A stretch of DNA of 64,000 nucleotides. Source: Sutcliffiella horikoshii (GTDB lineage Bacteria; Bacillota; Bacilli; Bacillales; Bacillaceae_I). The DNA is taken from positions 1-64,000 of the forward strand of contig NZ_JAIVKY010000008.1 in assembly GCF_020524325.1 (NCBI RefSeq), given 5' to 3'. Shown here one piece after another: positions 7,687 to 17,783 of this stretch. The notes under the pieces are model-generated. The model did no database searches and had not been told where the DNA came from. It saw nothing but the letters and a program-made list of their open reading frames with translations. Numbering within the stretch: position 1 is the stretch's first letter; each line of letters opens with the position of its first letter. Both the position numbers and the translations under genes were made by a program.

Positions 7687-9582
7687 ATGGATATTTTACG
7701 TAAAATTGAAAAGTATCGGGAAGAAGAACAGAGGCTGAAGTGGGAAGGAACCTTCGGGCAGTACTTGGAAATTTTGAAAGCAGAACCATGGGTAGCTCAA
7801 TCCGCACATTCACGGGTTTACAATATGATTAAAGATGCTGGGGTAGAAGAGGTCAATGGCCAGCGAAAGTATAACTTCTTTAGCAATGCGCTTTTTGGTT
7901 TAGAAGAAGCGTTGGAGCGGTTGGTGGAGGAGTATTTCCATCCGGCTGCGAAAAGATTAGATGTAAGGAAGAGGATTTTGTTATTAATGGGGCCAGTTAG
8001 TGGAGGGAAATCCACGTTGGTCACCATCCTTAAACGTGGACTTGAGCAGTACACTCATACGAATAGAGGAGCGGTATATGCCATTAAGGGATGTCCGATG
8101 CACGAAGACCCGCTTCATTTAATTCCACACCATTTAAGAGATGATTTTCACAACGAGTATGGCGTGAGAATAGAAGGAAACTTGTCGCCGTTAAATATGA
8201 TGAGGCTTGAAAAAGAATATGGGGGCAGAATTGAGGATGTATTGGTGGAGCGTATCTTCTTGTCTGAGAATCAGCGTGTCGGAATTGGTACATTCAGTCC
8301 GTCCGATCCAAAATCACAGGATATTGCCGATTTGACTGGAAGTATCGACTTCTCGACGATAGCGGAGTTTGGTTCAGAGTCCGATCCTCGTGCATATCGT
8401 TTTGACGGAGAGCTGAACAAGGCGAACCGCGGGATGATGGAGTTCCAGGAGATGCTGAAATGTGATGAGAAGTTCTTATGGCATTTATTGTCCCTAACGC
8501 AGGAAGGAAATTTCAAAGCTGGAAGATTTGCCCTCATAAGTGCGGATGAACTCATAGTTGCTCACACGAATGAAACCGAGTATCGTTCTTTTATCTCCAA
8601 TAAAAAGAATGAAGCCTTGCATTCGCGTATTATCGTGATGCCGGTTCCATATAACTTAAGACTTTCTGAAGAAGAGAGAATTTATGAAAAGATGATCAAT
8701 GAGAGTGATGTGGCAAATGTCCATATTGCGCCGCACACGCTTAGAGTGGCTGCGATGTTCACGATTCTTACGAGACTTAAAGAGGCTAAACGTGGCGATA
8801 TTGACCTTGTGAAGAAAATGCGCCTGTATGATGGAGAGTCTGTGGAAGGTTTCAACTCTGTAGATGTTCAGGAGCTTAAGAAAGAGTATGCTGATGAGGG
8901 AATGAGCGGGATTGATCCACGTTATGTGATCAACAGAATCTCATCCACCATTATTCGAAAAGAAATTCCGTCCATTAATGCGCTTGATGTTCTGCGTTCT
9001 CTAAAAGAAGGGCTGGATCAGCATGCATCCATCTCTAATGAAGATAGAGAGAGATTCTTAAACTTCATTTCTGTCGCGAGAAAAGAATATGATAATATTG
9101 CCAAGAAGGAAGTTCAGAAAGCATTTGTGTATTCGTATGAAGAGTCTGCGAAGACATTAATGGATAACTATCTGGATAACGTCGAGGCGTATTGTAATAA
9201 AGCGAAACTAAGGGACCCTCTCACTGGAGAAGAAATGAGTGCAGATGAGAAATTGATGCGTTCCATTGAGGAGCAAATCGGGATCTCTGAAAATGCGAAA
9301 AAGGCATTCCGTGAAGAGATCCTCATTAGAATTTCTGCTTATGCGCGTAAAGGGAAGAGATTTGACTACAACTCCCATGAGCGCTTAAGAGAAGCAATTC
9401 AGAAGAAGCTGTTTGCTGATCTGAAGGATGTGGTGAAGATCACGACCTCTTCCAAGACTCCGGATGAAACACAGCTGAAGAAAATAAATGAAGTGGTTGC
9501 CCGCTTGATTGATGAGCATGGATATAACTCCACCTCAGCAAACGATTTATTAAGATATGTAGGAAGTCTATTAAATAGGTAA
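7687..9582 (+). CDS. prkA: Serine protein kinase PrkA
   Basis: 631 residues, the normal PrkA length. An N-terminal AAA+ module carries Walker A GPVSGGKST at 102-110 and a C-terminal eukaryotic-kinase-like region (PrkA C-terminal domain). In B. subtilis it is made in the mother cell early in sporulation and phosphorylates a 60-kDa protein; a Lon-like protease activity has also been proposed. It is cytoplasmic. The ATG follows GGGGAGG by 6 nt. The neighbours yhbH downstream and trmL upstream reproduce the B. subtilis order. No spoVR, the frequent third partner of prkA and yhbH, is seen in this window. Confidence 0.95.
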   Translation: MDILRKIEKYREEEQRLKWEGTFGQYLEILKAEPWVAQSAHSRVYNMIKDAGVEEVNGQRKYNFFSNALFGLEEALERLVEEYFHPAAKRLDVRKRILLLMGPVSGGKSTLVTILKRGLEQYTHTNRGAVYAIKGCPMHEDPLHLIPHHLRDDFHNEYGVRIEGNLSPLNMMRLEKEYGGRIEDVLVERIFLSENQRVGIGTFSPSDPKSQDIADLTGSIDFSTIAEFGSESDPRAYRFDGELNKANRGMMEFQEMLKCDEKFLWHLLSLTQEGNFKAGRFALISADELIVAHTNETEYRSFISNKKNEALHSRIIVMPVPYNLRLSEEERIYEKMINESDVANVHIAPHTLRVAAMFTILTRLKEAKRGDIDLVKKMRLYDGESVEGFNSVDVQELKKEYADEGMSGIDPRYVINRISSTIIRKEIPSINALDVLRSLKEGLDQHASISNEDRERFLNFISVARKEYDNIAKKEVQKAFVYSYEESAKTLMDNYLDNVEAYCNKAKLRDPLTGEEMSADEKLMRSIEEQIGISENAKKAFREEILIRISAYARKGKRFDYNSHERLREAIQKKLFADLKDVVKITTSSKTPDETQLKKINEVVARLIDEHGYNSTSANDLLRYVGSLLNR

Positions 9583-9676
9583 CAGCTTAGCAGCGGTGCT
9601 CATTCCCGCTGCTTTTTACTATGTATAGGTTTGTAAATACAAAATAAGGGGAAATTAATAATAAGAGGTGATTACA

Positions 9677-9832
9677 ATGAGTAAAGAAAAAACATATGAA
9701 AATACAATGGCCCCTAATGAAAAAGAGATGGAAAAGCTGGCTAAGGAAATGGAGCAACTGAAGGAAAATAAAACCGACAGAGAGCGCAGTCCTAAGCAGC
9801 ATAAAAACAACCAGGAAAATGAAAAAGAATAA
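9677..9832 (+). CDS. Small charged protein (51 aa), unknown
   Basis: A 51-codon frame with AAGAGGTG 6 nt before its ATG and its own terminator directly after. The product is almost entirely Glu, Lys, Asn and Gln with a short Met/Leu helix (KEMEKLAKEMEQLKE), so it is soluble, highly charged and probably partly disordered. It resembles in composition the small acid-soluble and spore-associated proteins of Bacillus, but I cannot place it in a family. It sits between two sporulation genes, prkA and yhbH. Confidence 0.65.
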   Translation: MSKEKTYENTMAPNEKEMEKLAKEMEQLKENKTDRERSPKQHKNNQENEKE

Positions 9833-9836
9833 TCAC

Positions 9837-9865
9837 ACCTTCCAGCAATTTTGGGAGGTTTTTTT
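9837..9865 (+). terminator. Terminator after the 51-aa gene
   Basis: ACCTTCCA / TGGGAGGT stem (one G:T pair), then TTTTTTT. Confidence 0.8.
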
Positions 9866-10139
9866 GTTGTATATAAAGATATTCATCGTATAGTACGACC
9901 CTCTTGCCGCATAAAATTATTATTACTAACGAATCGTTACTCGCTTGTCTTATTTAAAGGATTGCGCGCCCAATTATCTAAATAATCTGTCAATTATTTG
10001 AGATATGTGCATAGGATAGAGTAACCAACCCTTATTTTCTCAAAGGTTGGATTCATTAAATTTCACCAAGATATTTTATGAAAATAGTGATGAAAAGGTT
10101 CCTAGAAACGTAAAATGAATTAAATAGGGAGGGATATCG

Positions 10140-11309
10140 ATGACAATGTCAGATGATGCGAATTTTATAGTGTCCAAAGAGGATTGGTCCCTCCATCGAA
10201 AAGGCCACGACGACCAAAAACGCCATCAGGAAAAGGTCCAGGAGGCTATCAAAAGTAACTTACCAGATCTTATTACTGAAGAGAACATTGTAATGTCCAA
10301 TGGCAGAGAGGTCGTTAAGATCCCAATCAGGTCTTTAGATGAGTACAGAATTCGTTATAATTATGACAAGAACAAGCATGTTGGCCAAGGAGATGGAGAC
10401 AGTCAGGTCGGGGATGTTGTAGCCAGGGACGGGTCGGGTCAGCAGAAGGGTCCAGGTAAGGGGCAAGGAGCGGGAGATCAGGCCGGAGAGGACTATTATG
10501 AGGCTGAAGTGTCCTTAATGGATCTTGAAGCGGCACTTTTCAACCAACTGGAGCTTCCAAACCTGCAGCAAAAAGAGCGTGATGAAAATATCATCGAGCA
10601 CTATGAATTTAACGATATTAGACGCACTGGTCTTATGGGGAATATAGATAAAAAACGAACGATGATGTCCGCCTATAAACGGAATGCGATGACAGGTACG
10701 GCCAGTTTCCATCCAATCTATCAGGAGGACCTGAAGTTTAAAACCTGGAACGAAGTGGTGAAGCCAGATTCAAAAGCGGTTGTTCTGATGATGATGGATA
10801 CGAGCGGCTCTATGGGCATGTGGGAAAAATATATGGCACGAAGCTTTTTCTTTTGGATGACACGATTCCTTCGAACGAAATATGAGACAGTGGATATTGA
10901 GTTTATTGCTCATCATACAGAGGCGAAGGTTGTAAGTGAAGAGGATTTCTTTTCAAAGGGTGAAAGTGGAGGTACGATCTGTTCTTCCGCTTATCGGAAA
11001 GCACTGGAGCTTATCGATACGAAATACAATCCTACTCGTTTCAATATTTATCCGTTCCACTTTTCCGATGGAGATAACTTGACTTCTGACAACCAGCGTT
11101 GCGTAAAATTGGTGGCAGAACTTATGAAGGTTTCCAATATGTTCGGATATGGGGAAGTAAATCAGTATAATAGGCATTCTACACTGATGTCGGCATATAA
11201 GAATGTCAATGATGAGAAGTTCAGGCATTACATTTTGAAGCAAAAACCGGATGTCTTCCATGCAATGAAAGAGTTCTTTAAGAAAGAACAAAATAAAAAG
11301 TTTGCTTGA
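10140..11309 (+). CDS. yhbH: Sporulation protein YhbH (DUF444)
   Basis: 389 residues of the DUF444 family, partner of PrkA. The C-terminal half has a von Willebrand A-like fold with a MIDAS-type motif, [10 protein letters not shown], at about 218-227. The middle holds a Gly/Gln-rich low-complexity stretch (about 78-120) that is probably a flexible linker. YhbH is needed for efficient sporulation in B. subtilis; the molecular role is unknown. AGGGAGGG precedes the ATG; a second ATG two codons on is an alternative. The 270 bp upstream show a CCAACC/GGTTGG inverted repeat at 10023-10048 but no promoter I trust. Confidence 0.93.
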   Translation: MTMSDDANFIVSKEDWSLHRKGHDDQKRHQEKVQEAIKSNLPDLITEENIVMSNGREVVKIPIRSLDEYRIRYNYDKNKHVGQGDGDSQVGDVVARDGSGQQKGPGKGQGAGDQAGEDYYEAEVSLMDLEAALFNQLELPNLQQKERDENIIEHYEFNDIRRTGLMGNIDKKRTMMSAYKRNAMTGTASFHPIYQEDLKFKTWNEVVKPDSKAVVLMMMDTSGSMGMWEKYMARSFFFWMTRFLRTKYETVDIEFIAHHTEAKVVSEEDFFSKGESGGTICSSAYRKALELIDTKYNPTRFNIYPFHFSDGDNLTSDNQRCVKLVAELMKVSNMFGYGEVNQYNRHSTLMSAYKNVNDEKFRHYILKQKPDVFHAMKEFFKKEQNKKFA

Positions 11310-11311
11310 TT

Positions 11312-11337
11312 AAAACCAGCCTTGAGGCTGGTTTTTC
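11312..11337 (+). terminator. Terminator after yhbH
   Basis: AAAACCAGCC / GGCTGGTTTT stem with a TTGA loop and T run. Confidence 0.9.
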
Positions 11338-11360
11338 TTGTGGGACAAAAGGAGGAATAA

Positions 11361-11384
11361 ATGGTCCGGAAAGCGAAGTATTAA
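11361..11384 (+). CDS. Possible 7-codon leader frame upstream of the KinB-like gene
   Basis: ATG-to-TAA frame encoding MVRKAKY, preceded by AAAGGAGG with 5-nt spacing, a better ribosome site than that of the kinase 47 bp downstream. It may be a regulatory upstream frame or a chance occurrence. No homology can be claimed at this length. Confidence 0.3.
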   Translation: MVRKAKY

Positions 11385-11430
11385 CAATGAACAATGAAAA
11401 ATGAGAGCTAATGTTGGTAGGGGCGTTGAT

Positions 11431-12690
11431 ATGGTTGAAAATCTAGGACATGTTCTATATCATGTATTAATTATTTTGTTTCCCATTTTGGTTTATTATC
11501 AGTTTTTAAATAAGGGTGCTATAGGAATAACAGGAAAAGTGAATTTTCGGTTTTTAATTATTATGATTTTTATGGTCATTTGTACGATGACTTTTCCAAT
11601 TGAAGTAACCGAGGGGTCTTATTATGACCAAAAATTGATACCTGTCATTTTATCATTTTTATATGGTGGTTTGTTAACAGGGGCTGCAGTAGTGGTGTCC
11701 ATGCTTTATTATTTATATATAATCGGTGACAACCATATTTTTGTCATGGTAATAAATTACTTAATTCTAGCAGGACTATTGATAGCATTGCGAAATAGAT
11801 ATATAAGTTTAAGCTTAAAAAAGAAGATTTCAAGCATTTCCTTCTTATTTTTAGTCATTACAGCAACCAGAGCAATCAGGTTATTTTACCTGAATGAAGA
11901 GAAAGAAGTTTTTCTAAATGTATTCGTTTCTTTTATTACTTGGGTCTCTTTAGTAACAGCTATTATGATTATTGAAAATTTGAATATGCAAATGCAATTG
12001 CAACATGAACTACAACGTTCAGAGAAGCTTAAAGTGGTAAGTGAGCTTGCTGCATCAGTGGCGCATGAGGTCAGGAATCCTATGACATCCACCAGGGGAT
12101 TTCTTCAGTTGATGAGTCAAGATGGTAATTTAAATAGTTCCCAAAAGAGATATATTGACATCTCTATTGAGGAACTAGACAGGGCACAATCCATTATTCA
12201 GGACTATCTATCATTGGCCAAGCCCAATAAGCAGGGGATGGACAGGGTCAATGTATCTAAGGAGTTGGTACACGTCGTCCAGCTCATGTCCACTTATACG
12301 ACTTTTAATAACACGACGATTAGTCATGAGATAGAAGAGGGATTGTACATTAAGGCAAATAAGGATGAACTGAAACAGGTGTTGATTAACTTGATCAAGA
12401 ATGCTATTGAAGCTATTGATAAGGATGGTACGGTGACAGTTAAGGCTTCTAGTTTCAGAGGGATGGTTGTAATAAAAATCATGGATGATGGTGTGGGGAT
12501 GACGCCACAGCAGGTTGAAAGGTTAGGAACACCCTTTTATTCGACAAAGGATAAGGGGACCGGAATTGGGTTGACTATTTCTTTTCAGATTATTGAGTTG
12601 TTGCAAGGAAAAATTGATGTAACAAGTGAGGTTGGAAAAGGAAGTATTTTTTCTATTAAGTTACCTGTGGAAACTAGTGAAAGCAGCTAG
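11431..12690 (+). CDS. KinB-like sporulation sensor histidine kinase
   Basis: About 419 residues. Six hydrophobic segments fill residues 5-182 (5TM-5TMR/KinB-like sensor), then a HisKA/HATPase pair. Phospho-acceptor His212 lies in ASVAHEVRNPMTSTRGF. The N box is NLIKNAIEAI, the G1 box DDGVGM and the G2 box GTGIGLT, so the kinase looks active. In Bacillus such kinases feed the Spo0F-Spo0B-Spo0A phosphorelay; that target is inferred. The frame opens at 11401, but GTAGGGGCG about 6 nt before the ATG at 11431 fits better and matches KinB length. It directly follows the sporulation gene yhbH. Compare the pseudokinase at 43705-44982. Confidence 0.85.
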   Translation: MVENLGHVLYHVLIILFPILVYYQFLNKGAIGITGKVNFRFLIIMIFMVICTMTFPIEVTEGSYYDQKLIPVILSFLYGGLLTGAAVVVSMLYYLYIIGDNHIFVMVINYLILAGLLIALRNRYISLSLKKKISSISFLFLVITATRAIRLFYLNEEKEVFLNVFVSFITWVSLVTAIMIIENLNMQMQLQHELQRSEKLKVVSELAASVAHEVRNPMTSTRGFLQLMSQDGNLNSSQKRYIDISIEELDRAQSIIQDYLSLAKPNKQGMDRVNVSKELVHVVQLMSTYTTFNNTTISHEIEEGLYIKANKDELKQVLINLIKNAIEAIDKDGTVTVKASSFRGMVVIKIMDDGVGMTPQQVERLGTPFYSTKDKGTGIGLTISFQIIELLQGKIDVTSEVGKGSIFSIKLPVETSESS

Positions 12691-12712
12691 TTTCTTTTTT
12701 ATTGTGTTAAAC

Positions 12713-12846
12713 GCCGCTGTGGATTTCCGCAAATGGCTTCGCTTTCCTAGGGGCTGACGAGAGGCCTCCTCGGCTTTGCCTGCGGGGTCTCCACCTAGCG
12801 CTATCTCCCTCAGGAGTCTTCGCCTTTTGCTCCAATCCACAGCTAT
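12713..12846 (+). repeat. REP-like element 2 (subfamily A)
   Basis: Begins CGCTGTGGATTTCCGCAAAT and ends TCCAATCCACAGCT, so the termini are inverted repeats. It shares GGCTTCGCTTTCCTAGGGGC and CTAGCGCTATCTCCCTCAGG with the other subfamily A copies. Confidence 0.88.
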
Positions 12847-12881
12847 AAAACTTACAAATTTTAATATACTACTTTACATAG

Positions 12882-12915
12882 AAAAACCCCCGACTATCGC
12901 TAGTCGAGGGTTTTT
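12882..12915 (-). terminator. Terminator of the divergent binding-protein gene
   Basis: AAAAACCC-CGACTA / TAGTCG-GGGTTTTT with a short TCGC loop; T run on the minus-strand side. Confidence 0.9.
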
Positions 12916-12920
12916 ATTAA

Positions 12921-14516
12921 TTACTTAAGGGACACACCGTGGAAGTAAGGAGTACCACTGAAGTCTACGAATAGACCGTTAGCACCGTTTGTTCCATAGA
13001 TGAAGTCAGGGTGTTGCAAGTAAACCATTGGAGCTTCGTCTACAAGGATCTCAGAGATCTCTTTGTATGCTTCGTCACGCTTAGCTTGATCAGTCTCAGA
13101 ACGAGCTAGGTCAAGTAACTCATCCACGCGGTCGTTTGCGTAGAATGAACGGTTACCAGGTGCACCGAAAGCAGAAGAGTGGAATAAAGCGTATAAACCG
13201 TAGTCAGCGTCAGCTGTTACAGTAGTCCAACCTAAGATGAATAGTTCATGCTCACCAGCGCCAGTTTTCTCTAGGAAAGCACCCCATTCGATTGTTTCAA
13301 TGTTAACTTTGATTCCGATTTGGCTTAACTGATCTTGAGCAAGTAATGCGATGTCCGCACGCTCTTTAGATCCTTCGTTTACAAATAAAGTTGTTTCAAA
13401 TCCATCTTCAAATCCAGCTTCAGCTAGTAAAGCTTTAGCAGCTTCTACATCATAACCAAGTGGCTCAAGATCTTGATAGTTACCAACTACTGTAGGAGCA
13501 AGAGGTCCTACGGCAGGTACACCTTGACCGTCAAGGATACCGTCAACGATATCGTTTTTGTTGATAGCCATAGAGATTGCTTGACGAACTTCTTTAATGT
13601 TGAAAGGTTCTTTTTCCATGTTGAATCCTAAGTAGTCCATACGAGTACCGCGAACACGAGTTAATTCGATTCCAGCACTTTCCATACCTTCTACACGAGC
13701 AACGTCAGAAGCACCAACTTGGATAACGTGAGCTTCACCAGTTTCAAGTTGTGCTACACGAGTAGCTTGTTCAGCATTTACTACGAATTTAACGGAATCA
13801 AGAGCAGGAGCTCCATTCCAGTAGTTTTCGTTTTTGTTTAATACGATTTCAGCACCGCGGTTCCAAGATCCAAATACAAATGGACCAGTACCTACTGGGT
13901 TTTCGTCGACTTTCTTACCACCATTTTTTTCTTCTTCCAAAGCAGAAGGAGCAATGATAGATCCAGCGTTATGTGCTAAGTGAGCTGGTAGTGGAGCGAA
14001 AGGTTTTTCTGTAACAAATTGAACAGTGTAGTCATCAACTACTTTTACTTCTTTAATCATGTTAAGTACAACTGCACGTGGAGATGCAAATTCAGGATCG
14101 ATAATACGCTCGATCGTCATTTTTACAGCATCTGCAGTGAAGTCAGTTCCGTCATGGAATTTAACGTCATCACGAAGTTTGAATTCCCAAGTAGTGTCAT
14201 CGATTGCTTCCCAAGATGTAGCTAGAGAAGGAATGACAGTTCCGTCTGCTTCATATGCAGTTAAACGGTCGAATAATTGAGTTGTTACGTTAGTTGTTGC
14301 AGTATCGTTCATTCCGTGCGGGTCAAGAGTAGGAGCATCAGATGCTACAACGTATACTAATTCTCCGCCTTCTTGTCCTGCAGCTTCTTCACCGTCGCCT
14401 GATCCGGTATTAGTATTTCCGTTTGTTGGTGTGCTGCTGTTACCGCCACTACATGCTGAAAGAACTAGCATAAGTGAAAGCAGAAGCAAGAAAAACACAT
14501 TCTTTTTTGCTTTCAT
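12921..14516 (-). CDS. Peptide ABC transporter substrate-binding lipoprotein (family 5)
   Basis: 531 residues of the SBP_bac_5 (OppA/DppE) family. Lipoprotein signal: basic start, hydrophobic helix, lipobox LSAC at about 19-22, then a Gly/Ser/Asn-rich tether. TLDPHGMNDTATTNVTTQLF and VKFHDGTDFTADAVK are family signatures. It should deliver di- or oligopeptides to the permease encoded divergently from 14897. Splitting the binding protein onto the opposite strand from its own permease operon is less usual than one operon, and allows separate control and excess binding protein. The ATG follows AGGGGGG by about 11 nt. Confidence 0.92.
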   Translation of the reverse strand: MKAKKNVFFLLLLSLMLVLSACSGGNSSTPTNGNTNTGSGDGEEAAGQEGGELVYVVASDAPTLDPHGMNDTATTNVTTQLFDRLTAYEADGTVIPSLATSWEAIDDTTWEFKLRDDVKFHDGTDFTADAVKMTIERIIDPEFASPRAVVLNMIKEVKVVDDYTVQFVTEKPFAPLPAHLAHNAGSIIAPSALEEEKNGGKKVDENPVGTGPFVFGSWNRGAEIVLNKNENYWNGAPALDSVKFVVNAEQATRVAQLETGEAHVIQVGASDVARVEGMESAGIELTRVRGTRMDYLGFNMEKEPFNIKEVRQAISMAINKNDIVDGILDGQGVPAVGPLAPTVVGNYQDLEPLGYDVEAAKALLAEAGFEDGFETTLFVNEGSKERADIALLAQDQLSQIGIKVNIETIEWGAFLEKTGAGEHELFILGWTTVTADADYGLYALFHSSAFGAPGNRSFYANDRVDELLDLARSETDQAKRDEAYKEISEILVDEAPMVYLQHPDFIYGTNGANGLFVDFSGTPYFHGVSLK

Positions 14517-14896
14517 GTAAAAATTACCCCCCTGAAGATTTGGTTTGTGTTACAAGATTGTAATCAATGGATAAGCCACGATTGAATATTATCATAATTC
14601 AAAAACTGAAAATTCACAAGAGTTGTTTTACAAGAAATTTTAACATTTTTATTATTTTTGTAATAATTTCTGAGAAAAAACGAATGAATATTACGTTTTT
14701 GTTAATTTTTTCATGCATATAATGAAAGATAATTCGAAACTAGAAATATATTAAGCACAAAATTAAGTATGCTAAGACTCTTTAAAACTATTGTAATATT
14801 ACGAATTAATAGCTATTATAGAATCTAGTTATGTTGAATATTTAGAAATATTAAGTTTGTTACAAAGTTAATGAGATGAAGGGATGAGAAGAGCGT
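14517..14896. other. Divergent intergenic region of the first peptide importer
   Basis: 380 bp of very AT-rich DNA between the divergent binding-protein and permease genes. It contains the permease promoter at 14791-14819. No gene is seen. Confidence 0.7.
14791..14819 (+). promoter_or_regulatory. Sigma-A promoter of the permease/ATPase operon
   Basis: TTGTAA, 17-bp spacer, TATTAT; about 78 bp before the first start codon. Confidence 0.6.
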
Positions 14897-15796
14897 ATGG
14901 ATCAACCACAACCACAAACGACAACAGGAGTTCCAGTTAGTATAGAAAATGCTAAATCGGTTCGTTGGAAAACATTCTATAAAAAACTGGCAAAAAATAA
15001 AGCTGCCATGGCTGGCGCCTTTATTATTATATTTGTTATTTTGATGGGGATTTTTGCCCCGTTACTTGCAACCCATGATCCTAATACAACGAATGTAATG
15101 AATAAGCTGAAACCGCCATCTGCTGAAAATTACTTGGGCACTGATGATTTAGGGCGAGATATATTCAGTCGTTTGCTCTTTGGAGCAAGAATTTCATTGG
15201 GTATTGGGTTTGTTTCTACTATTTTAGGTGCGATTGTCGGGGTTTCTCTTGGAATCGTATCAGGTTATTACGGTAGATGGGTTGATTCCTTAATTATGAG
15301 AATATGTGATGTATTATTGGCTTTCCCTGGGATCCTTCTTGCTTTAGCTATCGTAAGTGTTCTAGGAGCAAGCACGCAAAACGTAATTATTGCTGTTGCT
15401 TTTTATGCAGTACCGTCTTTTGCAAGGATTGTCCGCGGTTCTACTCTAAGTGTAGGGAAATTAGAATACATTGATGCAATTAAGGCAATGGGAGCAAAAG
15501 ATTTCAGAATAATTTTTAAACACATTTTACCGAATATTATGTCACCAATTATTGTACAAGCAACGCTATATATTGCTTCTGCCATTATTACAGCAAGTGC
15601 CTTGTCCTTCTTAGGAATGGGAACAAGACCACCTACTCCAGAGTGGGGTGCGATGTTGAGTCAAGGGCGTTCTTATATTGCACAGGCTCCTCATATTACT
15701 CTGTTTCCTGGCCTTGTCATCTTGTTGGTGGTTATCGGATTCAACTTGATGGGTGACGGACTTCGAGATGCGTTAGATCCGAAAGCGAAAAAATAA
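14897..15796 (+). CDS. Peptide ABC transporter permease, DppC/OppC type
   Basis: 299 residues, normal for the family. A cytoplasmic N-terminal tail is followed by one span (about 35-57), an external loop with YLGTDDLGRDIFSRL, then five spans. The EAA loop that contacts the ATPase is near DAIKAMGAKDFRIIFKHILPN. In this operon the C-type permease precedes the B-type one, the reverse of the common order. Its partners are the genes at 15818, 16761 and 17776. Confidence 0.92.
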   Translation: MDQPQPQTTTGVPVSIENAKSVRWKTFYKKLAKNKAAMAGAFIIIFVILMGIFAPLLATHDPNTTNVMNKLKPPSAENYLGTDDLGRDIFSRLLFGARISLGIGFVSTILGAIVGVSLGIVSGYYGRWVDSLIMRICDVLLAFPGILLALAIVSVLGASTQNVIIAVAFYAVPSFARIVRGSTLSVGKLEYIDAIKAMGAKDFRIIFKHILPNIMSPIIVQATLYIASAIITASALSFLGMGTRPPTPEWGAMLSQGRSYIAQAPHITLFPGLVILLVVIGFNLMGDGLRDALDPKAKK

Positions 15797-15817
15797 TGGA
15801 GAAGAAGGTGAACTAAC

Positions 15818-16744
15818 ATGTTTATATATATCATTCGAAGACTTTTCCAAACGATACCGGTTATGTTTGGTGTGACGTTGGCAGTATTTATGATGATGCA
15901 CTTGATTCCTGGGGATGCAGCGCAGATTATGGCTGGTGAACAGGCTAACCCTGAACAGATTGAAGCGATGCGTGAGAAATTGGGATTAAATGAACCGTTA
16001 TATGTTCAGTATTTCAGTTATATCGGAAATGCGATTCAAGGAGATTTAGGAACTTCCATCCGTACGAACCGTGATGTTACTTCAGAGATTTTTACAAGCA
16101 GGTTCTGGATTACAGTGGAGTTAGCGATTTGGGGAACGTTATTATCTGTTGTTCTAGGGTTGATAGCTGGTATTGTATCCGCAACAAGAAAATATTCTTT
16201 TGCAGATACTTCCTTAATGATTGTCGCGTTGTTTGGGATCTCCATGCCTAACTTCTGGCTCGGAATCATGCTCATTTATTTCTTCTCTGTTAACTTAGGG
16301 GTACTTCCTGTTGCAGGATGGGGGAATGATTGGAAGCAGGTGATTTTGCCGGTTATCACACTTGGAACTGGTGGAGCAGCAATTATTGCTCGTATGACTC
16401 GTTCAAGTATGTTGGATGTTATTGATCAGGATTATATTCGTACGGCTTATGCAAAAGGTGTCAGTGATAGATTAGTCATTTATAAACACGCCCTGCGCAA
16501 TGCGTTAATACCGGTTGTAACAGTTGTAGGTCTGCAATTTGGTGGATTGCTTGGAGGAGCGGTAATTACAGAAACAGTTTTCGCTATAAATGGACTGGGA
16601 CGTCTAATTATCAGTTCCATTACAATGCGTGATTTCCCAATGGTTCAGGGAACAATTCTTGTCTGTACGATTTTGTTCGTATTTGTAAACTTCCTAGTGG
16701 ATATCACATACCGTTTAATTAACAAACGAATAGATCTTAACTAA
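15818..16744 (+). CDS. Peptide ABC transporter permease, DppB/OppB type
   Basis: 308 residues, six membrane spans. The N-terminal [14 protein letters not shown] and MHLIPGD motifs are typical of DppB. The EAA motif is [20 protein letters not shown]. It pairs with the C-type subunit encoded 21 bp upstream to form the channel in the cytoplasmic membrane. The ribosome site AGAAGGTG precedes the ATG by 8 nt. Confidence 0.92.
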   Translation: MFIYIIRRLFQTIPVMFGVTLAVFMMMHLIPGDAAQIMAGEQANPEQIEAMREKLGLNEPLYVQYFSYIGNAIQGDLGTSIRTNRDVTSEIFTSRFWITVELAIWGTLLSVVLGLIAGIVSATRKYSFADTSLMIVALFGISMPNFWLGIMLIYFFSVNLGVLPVAGWGNDWKQVILPVITLGTGGAAIIARMTRSSMLDVIDQDYIRTAYAKGVSDRLVIYKHALRNALIPVVTVVGLQFGGLLGGAVITETVFAINGLGRLIISSITMRDFPMVQGTILVCTILFVFVNFLVDITYRLINKRIDLN

Positions 16745-16760
16745 AAGGACGGTGAAGAAA

Positions 16761-17783
16761 ATGACAGCTGCAAAGAACGATAAAATATTAGAAGTAAAAG
16801 GGTTACGCACTTCCTTCTTTACAGATGAAGGAGAAGTAAAGGCCGTGGACGGTGTGGACTTTTCCATTGAAAAAGGGAAGACGCTTGGTATTGTAGGGGA
16901 GTCTGGATCCGGTAAAAGTATTACCTCCCTATCTATTTTACGTTTGCTTCAGGAACCTGTTGGTAGAGTAGTAGGCGGAGAAGTTATTTTCAAAGGTGAG
17001 AACCTTTTAGATAAAACAAAAAAACAAATGATGCAGATTCGTGGAAACAACGTATCGATGATATTCCAAGAACCGATGACATCTTTAAATCCTACATTGA
17101 CCTGTGGAGAGCAGATTGCAGAATCTGTTCGTATTCACCAAAAGCTAGGACGCAAAGCTGCTTGGGTAAAAGCGGTGGATATGCTTCGTTTAGTTGGTAT
17201 CCCATCTCCAGAAAAACGTGCAAAACAATATCCATTCGAGCTTTCAGGCGGAATGCGTCAACGTGTGATGATTGCGATTGCACTAGCTTGTAATCCGGAG
17301 TTGTTGATTGCAGATGAGCCAACTACTGCATTGGATGTAACCATTCAAGCGCAGATTCTGGATTTAATGAAAAAATTACAAGAGGAACTCGGGACATCAC
17401 TTATGTTGATTACCCATGATCTCGGTGTAGTAGCTGAAATGTGCGATAAAGTCGCGGTAATGTATTGCGGAAAAGTGGTAGAATATGCAGATGTTCAAAC
17501 CATCTTCTCCAGTCCTAAACACCCGTACACGGTTGGTCTATTAAACTCTGTACCAAAGCATGATCAGGATGTGGAAGGAGATCTATCTGTTATTGATGGA
17601 TCAGTGCCAAGTCCTTTCAACCTGCCACAGGGCTGCCGTTTTGCACCTCGTTGTCCGCACGCGAAGGACATTTGCCGTAGCAGTTTGCCGGACTTGAAGG
17701 AAACAGAAGATGGCGATCAGGTTCGCTGCTGGATCTATACAGATAAGTGGGAAGATGAGGAGGTTGCTGCTAGCCATGAGTAA
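16761..17783 (+). CDS. Peptide ABC transporter ATPase, DppD/OppD type
   Basis: About 340 residues. Walker [10 protein letters not shown]-loop [11 protein letters not shown], signature LSGGMRQRV, Walker [13 protein letters not shown] and the H-loop THDLG are all present. The C-terminal oligopeptide/dipeptide extension has the cysteine pattern [14 protein letters not shown], which in this family can bind a [4Fe-4S] cluster. The frame allows a GTG at 16752, but GGTG 6 nt before the ATG at 16761 favours the latter. Confidence 0.92.
   Translation: MTAAKNDKILEVKGLRTSFFTDEGEVKAVDGVDFSIEKGKTLGIVGESGSGKSITSLSILRLLQEPVGRVVGGEVIFKGENLLDKTKKQMMQIRGNNVSMIFQEPMTSLNPTLTCGEQIAESVRIHQKLGRKAAWVKAVDMLRLVGIPSPEKRAKQYPFELSGGMRQRVMIAIALACNPELLIADEPTTALDVTIQAQILDLMKKLQEELGTSLMLITHDLGVVAEMCDKVAVMYCGKVVEYADVQTIFSSPKHPYTVGLLNSVPKHDQDVEGDLSVIDGSVPSPFNLPQGCRFAPRCPHAKDICRSSLPDLKETEDGDQVRCWIYTDKWEDEEVAASHE

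Noticed and set aside
9866..10139. Small RNA or riboswitch upstream of yhbH
   Set aside because: Only one CCAACC/GGTTGG inverted repeat with a long loop is seen, with no conserved riboswitch core.
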